NCBI GenBank assembly: GCA_963669155.1
Contig: OZ022593.1
Span: 15,952,258-16,016,257, forward strand
DNA from: Arbacia lixula
Lineage: Eukaryota; Echinodermata; Echinoidea; Arbacioida; Arbaciidae
Direction: 5' to 3'
DNA length: 64,000 nucleotides
Position numbers and translations under genes: made by a program. Positions within the stretch are counted from its first letter, which is position 1. Every line of letters begins with the position of its first letter. The notes beneath the pieces are model-generated. The model was not told the DNA's origin. It did not search any database and saw nothing but the letters and a program-made list of their open reading frames with translations. Positions 59,102-64,000 of the stretch are shown here, piece by piece.

Positions 59102-59203
59102 CTGGTCCGCAACTTTCAAGTGGGCGGACGTCCTTAAGATGACGTCCTTACTGCCTGGCTTAAAGCACCAGGCCAGGGCCAGCTGGTTAGTATGTAGATC
59201 TTG
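59102..59203 (-). CDS. Gene B, candidate exon (102 bp or longer)
   Basis: Minus strand: a strong acceptor (TTGTCTTTCTCGCTCAG) leads into QDLHTNQLALAWCFKPGSKD and VILRTSAHLKVADQ, then a possible donor CCAG followed by GTGACC. The frame stays open past that point (VTYHALSSYDEQTFKITCCE) to a TAG at 59024, so the exon may be longer or terminal. Another donor (AGGCA followed by GTAAGG) lies inside. The residue pattern suggests a beta-rich extracellular-type domain, but that is impression, not a family match. No ATG occurs until near the end of the frame. Confidence 0.5.
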
Positions 59204-59369
59204 CTGAGCGAGAAAGACAAGGCTACAGCACTGTCATGTGCCATCTTCTAATAATCGTTTCCTCTTATGCAATGTCCTTTGGTCCTTTTTTTTTTCGCCC
59301 AGGCTGGTTGGACGATGACCAGCTTTTCGGTTGGAGTGAGTGACCACATCAGAGCTTTGGGGAACAGAA

Positions 59370-59450
59370 TTAACCCCCCAGCACTACCAAGCCATAAGAA
59401 TACTATTCGGTTCATATAAGTTTATGTGCCAACAGTAATGAAAGGGTTCA
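59370..59450. repeat. TTAA-bounded short palindromic unit
   Basis: TTAACCCCCCAGCACTACCAAG to AACAGTAATGAAAGGGTTC; right TTAA mutated. Confidence 0.45.
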
Positions 59451-60363
59451 GCAGAGCTTGTAGTGTGGGACTTTTTATGAATGTTGCAGAGGCACTTAGG
59501 TTTTTTTTTTTAAATCAATCATGATGAGATTGGTGGGAGGTGAGTGGGCTTGGGGGAATTCCTGACTGATTGAATGTAATTAATTGAACAAAAAACAGAC
59601 ATGACCAGACATTACTATGAGTTATCCCTTTGTGTGTCAGAGAGATTCTTGCTCTATGGTAATTGTGTGAATTACTTTTGAAAGAGTCACACATGGCATT
59701 TTAAGAGTTCAGCAAAAGTTAACAAAGGAGGAGGAAGGAGGAGGAGGAAGTGGTTAACTGAAGGATGGAGAAAAGTATCAATGTAACCAAAAATACATTT
59801 CATGATCTAGCTCCTCAGACCACTGCTGGTTTGCACTCACTTCATTGTTAAAAGTTTCTCTTGCTCTTTTCTGTCCTTCGTAGCAATTGCTCAAGAACAG
59901 GTGTCATTTTTCCTTGGAAAAAATAGATCAATGTTCTTTACATACAATTTGTTTACCAAACTAGCAGAACCGATGTGATTTTATCAGTCCAATGAGTTAA
60001 TCGAATGAGTAAAGCAGTTCCTTTATACATATGTGTATGTTCATACATTCACTCCAGAAAGCAGTGAACAACTTCTTTTAAATAAATTGCCAAGAAAAAT
60101 ATCTTCTAATTTCTTCTAATTGTGCACAATTCTAATGATTTCTTACCAAATCAAGCTGCAGAATTACCTTTTAACCACCTCCTCAAAACTAGAGCCCTTC
60201 TAGTCAAATGCAATGAATGGTTCTTCAGTCCCAAGTATTCAATAATGGGTCATGAACGACAATGTTCCTCCAGGAATAAAACATGAAATGTCACCTACGG
60301 TAATTTTAGGTAACCGCAGGAAAAATGACTCACTCTAGTGGCATATATTACACTTAATATGAG

Positions 60364-60681
60364 CTCGTTCAGAGAGAGGGGTATGGAGGGACTGGGAGAG
60401 GGGAGGGGGTATAGGGGGAGAGGGGGGAGGGGTATAGAGAGAGAGGAGGAGAGGTGATGTAGAGGGAGAGGGAGAGGGGAGGGAGTGGAGAGGAGAGGAG
60501 AGGGAATGGGGGTAGGCAGAGGAGATGAAGGGGGGGGGGGGCAGGGAGTGAAGTGGGTAGGGTGTGAGGGGATGCAGGGAGGAAAGGGCAGAGGGGAGGG
60601 AGGGATACAGGACAGGGAGTGACGAGGAGGAAGGGGAGAGAGACAAAGAAAGAGACAAAGAGACAGAGAAAGAGAGAAATA

Positions 60682-60736
<55 letters not shown>

Positions 60737-60785
60737 AGGGAGAAAGGGGGAGGGAGGGAGGGAGGGAGGGAGGGAGGGAGCTGCG
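60364..60785 (+). repeat. GA-rich homopurine tract
   Basis: GGGAGAGGGGAGG blocks, (GA)n at about 60690-60725 and (GGGA)n to 60780. Strongly one-stranded purine over 420 bp. Confidence 0.9.
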
Positions 60786-61418
60786 GTGTGGTAAAAACAC
60801 AACACTGCTGACATTTTGCAGTATTCTATTACTGACAATATCATATTGAATTCCTCTGGTTATTGGGACTCAAATTCTGACAGATTCTGCAATTTGTTAC
60901 TGCTAGTGAGAAAATGCATTCCTTTCTCATGAAATCAGGCCACATATGGGTACAACATCCAGAACACGAACCCCATGGAAGAACAGCGGTAATTTTGTAT
61001 ATCACCGTCGAAATGGGCTATTTGCCATATCCTGTGAATTTTTGTGTTGATCATTTGTATATCAATTTACGGAAATAAAAACAAACAAAATTCTTTGTAG
61101 GTCTGCACAGTACCAAATTCATAAAACATTATTAATCACATGTTTATAAACTACCAAAGGGTTTCACACCCAACTACAATTCCTGTGCAGATACCCAATG
61201 CGATGCATCATACCTCATTCCGAGACTTCTTCTTCCCAGAACTGTGCCATCATTACACCCATTTCAATCCCAAGTTTCACTTTGCACTGGCAGGAATATC
61301 AGTAATAAACCGATATAATAATGTCTGGTTTGCATCAAACTGACAGTAAGTACCCACTTGAAAAGAAAGGTTACTGGTGCTTAGCATATCCTGAATAGTT
61401 GGAGAGATCTGAAATGAT

Positions 61419-61470
61419 TTGGTGGTGGTGGTGGTGGTGGTGGTGGAGGAGAAGAGGAGGAGGGGGGGGG
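61419..61470 (+). repeat. (GGT)n then G-rich tract
   Basis: Nine or so GGT repeats followed by GGAGGAGAAGAGGAGGAGG and a G run. The minus frame across it reads a Thr run and then QISPTIQDMLSTSNLSFQ; I saw no good acceptor, so I do not call an exon. Confidence 0.8.
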
Positions 61471-62198
61471 GGCGACTGCTTGAGGTTGCTTCCAATTTAA
61501 CCAGATTTATACCGCACTGTAACCAATCACAACTAGGGTGCCTACTCTCAACTTAAAAATATTTCTTGGCTTCCATCGAAACCTGCCAAATCAGCAGTTC
61601 GAAGAAGCAATTAGAAAAACCTCAAAAAAGTCTTTCCAACAATGCATAGAGTAACAAAGAATAACAACTATTTCTTCACTATATGGGTAGAGCAAACATT
61701 GATCATATCACAAACTCTCATTGGGAGTGACACCTGCTGACACTAGCCGGCTAGACGATGTCGGACAATGTTGTTTAGAACAGGAAGCAGCACAACAATG
61801 GATATGACAACATCAATTTGGAACCCTGTTGTCCAATCATTTTACTGAATCACCCATACAAAACTAAAAGATGCAGACAAAATGATGAACTTCCTTGGTT
61901 CAGTGGAAATATAGGCCACAACAATATGGTCCACCACTGACACTTCTAGTAGACCAGCTGATTCTACTGCTACTTCTCCACTTTCTTTTATGAAATATAA
62001 AGTATCATCACAGCATCATCATAGCACAGTGCAATCAGCTTTAGCTACCACCTGCAGAGAAAGACCACTTCTCTACAAAGGTCGCATTTACATTTTTAGT
62101 TCTCCAAAGCAATGTTTCTTATTGACCAGAAAATTCCCCAGATAGTGTCACAAAACAATGTTTCTCTTGAAAGTCTTTGTTTGCCACATGTGCCTGTA

Positions 62199-62456
62199 CT
62201 ATACTACCCTACTCTGATAAAAGGAAGCAATTAACAAAAGAGACTTTTTTGTACATGAGCAAAATGTGTCTCTCACTTGCATTGGCATCAGTGCAACATC
62301 ACATCGTGTTAGATTGAATATCTCGCAGCAAGATGAATATTTCCTGTCCAGATTTTGGCCGTATGTAGGGAATGCTGGGTCCAATCTAAGAATACCAATA
62401 ACCCAGATTTGAGTGATTTGTCACTTGCTTCCTTTTGTCAGAGTAGGGCACTATAC
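62199..62456. mobile_element. TGCCCTACTCTG miniature element, copy 2
   Basis: 246 bp (62205-62450), same orientation and clearly homologous end to end with 42206-42453 (shared TTGCATTGGCATCAGT, GCAGCAAGATGAATATTT, AACCCAGATTTGAGTGATTT). Flanked by a perfect 6-bp duplication CTATAC. Also borders a relic of the TTAA-bounded unit on its right. Confidence 0.85.
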
Positions 62457-63608
62457 CAGTACGCAAATCCCATAGAGCAGCAGTTTATCTGGCACACAGA
62501 GGGTTACAGCTTATTCAGTCTTGATAGATTAAAGATGGTAAATTTCCTAAATACATGCTCCTGTATATACACAGACATACGCACGTACATACGTACACAT
62601 ACAACGAAGAAAGAACATATCTTCACATAATGTTACCTTTCTGTTGCGAAATTGACAACAATTTCACTACTATGAGATATTCAGGTGCATACAGCGTCAA
62701 TAAGAGATAACGATGAGCAGATTCCTTTGTAAGACAGGTGGTATGTTAGTCCCGATGATCCATTTCATTGCGTCAGTCAATAAGAACCAAGTGGATGATG
62801 GACAGAAAGACAGACAAGACATATACAGAACATCTTCGCATCCAAACCACGACTGTCGCTCATCACCGGACCTCCTCCGAATGAATCACCCTCTAACCAC
62901 GTCAAACACTAAAAACCGTCTGCTTCTATTTTTGTTTTGGTGCTTATAATTACATTAATAGTATTCACGGAGGAAGGGATTATGTATGGGGTGAAGATAC
63001 GCTCTGAGTGTTATATTTAGAACACCAGTGTCAAAGACAACTACGAAGAAAAATCAAAATACACCATTAGTGGAGATAATAATAAATACTTCAAAAGGCC
63101 TTCAAGAGTAAATAGCAGTTGGTAATGATTATGTGTCCTATAATCACGGTACACTTGATCTGCCTTGACCGAAGATCTAATTCTTGTTTGGTGTCAGGAT
63201 CTTGTGAAGAAATCATCTTAAAAAGATATATATGTTGAAATTAAATGAGACTGGGTCCTGTACGCAAGGCAAACTTGTTCTGCCTTGATTATGGCTCCTG
63301 TATTCTTTCCAATTTCTATCCCTTACCTGCACTTTTTATCCATCAGCATGCATTTAATTTTTGGACCTGATTTGATTCGATCTGCAACAAAAACTCTCAA
63401 CCAACAATCCTTACAGCACAATGTTTTTTAATACTTCAATCTTCTAAATGAAATCCTGCTTATTAGCAAGGGCATTATCATACAGGCAAGATCAAATTTG
63501 ACAGTTGAGTAAATGTTATGTATAATCAGCATCCTGAAAGACGCGTCCACACAGAAATGATTTGTTGCTACCGCTTGCGATAATGACAAACTTATTGTTT
63601 TTTTTCAG
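62457..63608. other. Unassigned right-edge region
   Basis: Starts with a relic of the TTAA-bounded variant unit (AATCCCATAGAGCAGCAGTT.. CAGAGGGTTA) and a short CATA/CGTA tract near 62575-62602. A CpG-containing stretch at 62740-62900 is open on the plus strand (62713-62949) without splice support. Confidence 0.35.
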
Positions 63609-63719
63609 AGGGTTTCTTTACTCTGGTGAAGCAGCAGACCATCTTGGTATTCAGAGATCGCAGCATGACGCAATGTTCATGCTTTGTCGTGATGGAACAA
63701 CATTAGGAACAAAGTTTAG
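63609..63719 (+). CDS. Candidate plus-strand exon at the right edge
   Basis: A T-run acceptor (TTGTTTTTTTTCAG) is followed by 111 bases open in one frame and then GTTTAG followed by GTGCTGG as a possible donor. The product contains GFLYSGEAADHLGIQRSQHD and MLCRDGTTLGTKF. A second frame is open for 34 codons before a stop, so the frame is not certain. It is the only splice-flanked plus-strand candidate I found, and the surrounding 63.6-64.0 kb is CpG-richer than average. Confidence 0.3.
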
Positions 63720-64000
63720 GTGCTGGGCGGCAGCGGCATATGCTTCCTTGTGATCGGAGCATTATTGTGAGGTGTCCGTACTTCAAGCATGGCTGCCATT
63801 TGGGTGGTGCCAAGTTTATGGTTCAGTCGAACCGAATAAATCATCATCTCTCGCCCGTGTCTCAGAACCGTTACAACGAACCTTGATCTGCTTCCTTTAG
63901 TCAATCCTTCTTCTCATAATCTCCACCTTACTTCTTCCCCCTGACCCTTCCTCCTTCCGCTTTTCCTCGCCCTCTTCCGCCCCCCTTCAATCTCATCAGT

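Larger units (their letters stand above)
59204..62198. other. Presumed intron or flank of gene B
   Basis: AT-rich unique sequence around the GA tract. No splice-supported exon recognised. Confidence 0.35.

Noticed and set aside
60335-60849. Minus ORFs of 169 and 143 codons and Arg/Glu-rich plus ORFs
   Set aside because: By-products of the homopurine tract.
1-64000. tRNA, rRNA, snRNA genes, CRISPR arrays and bacterial operons
   Set aside because: No tRNA A/B box pair, rRNA segment or regularly spaced direct repeats with unique spacers was seen. The tandem arrays have no unique spacers.

Overview
This is animal nuclear DNA: AT-rich, with no bacterial-style gene packing, large stretches of microsatellite and minisatellite, many short inverted-repeat transposons, and coding sequence only as short blocks bounded by GT/AG splice signals. 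The repeat style, frequent palindromic miniature elements and a tRNA-Leu-primed LTR element suggest a marine invertebrate, perhaps an echinoderm such as a sea urchin. That assignment is inference from style; no gene here was recognised that proves it.

Two split genes are proposed, both on the minus strand. Gene A runs from about 28.7 kb down to the left edge. It has a probable ATG exon (28521-28718), a 57-bp exon (27335-27391), two consecutive exons near 10.5 and 10.0 kb, and further exons near 7.5, 6.0, 3.1 and 0.1 kb. Reading phase is continuous across the first four exons and again across the last two; the middle is incompletely resolved. Gene B runs from about 59.2 kb leftwards: candidate exons near 59.1, 56.8 and 55.2 kb, a confident 277-codon exon at 52351-53181 with a hydrophobic membrane-type segment, and a possible terminal exon near 41.0-41.3 kb. 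I could not assign a family to either protein.

The clearest complete element is an LTR retrotransposon at 47319-51760: two 410-bp LTRs differing at only two positions by eye, a primer binding site matching the 3' end of tRNA-Leu, a polypurine tract and an ATAT target duplication. It has no recognisable reverse transcriptase, protease or integrase. Its one long ORF encodes a short basic leader followed by 18 copies of a 14-residue acidic repeat, so it is a young, apparently non-autonomous element with an unusual coding region. If the 41-kb exon belongs to gene B, the element sits inside a gene B intron.

The rest is repeat-dominated. There are hairpin-type miniature elements (3.8, 4.6, 12.5, 15.8, 20.8, 21.9, 42.2, 53.9, 54.6, 54.9, 58.0, 62.2 kb), a family of at least eleven 75-95 bp TTAA-bounded palindromic units, ten or so tandem arrays with 35-185 bp units, and kilobase-scale homopurine/homopyrimidine tracts (6.4-7.4, 30.3-31.0, 38.1-38.5, 44.7-44.9, 60.4-60.8 kb). 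No tRNA, rRNA, CRISPR or prokaryotic feature was seen. All boundaries and mismatch counts are hand-read.
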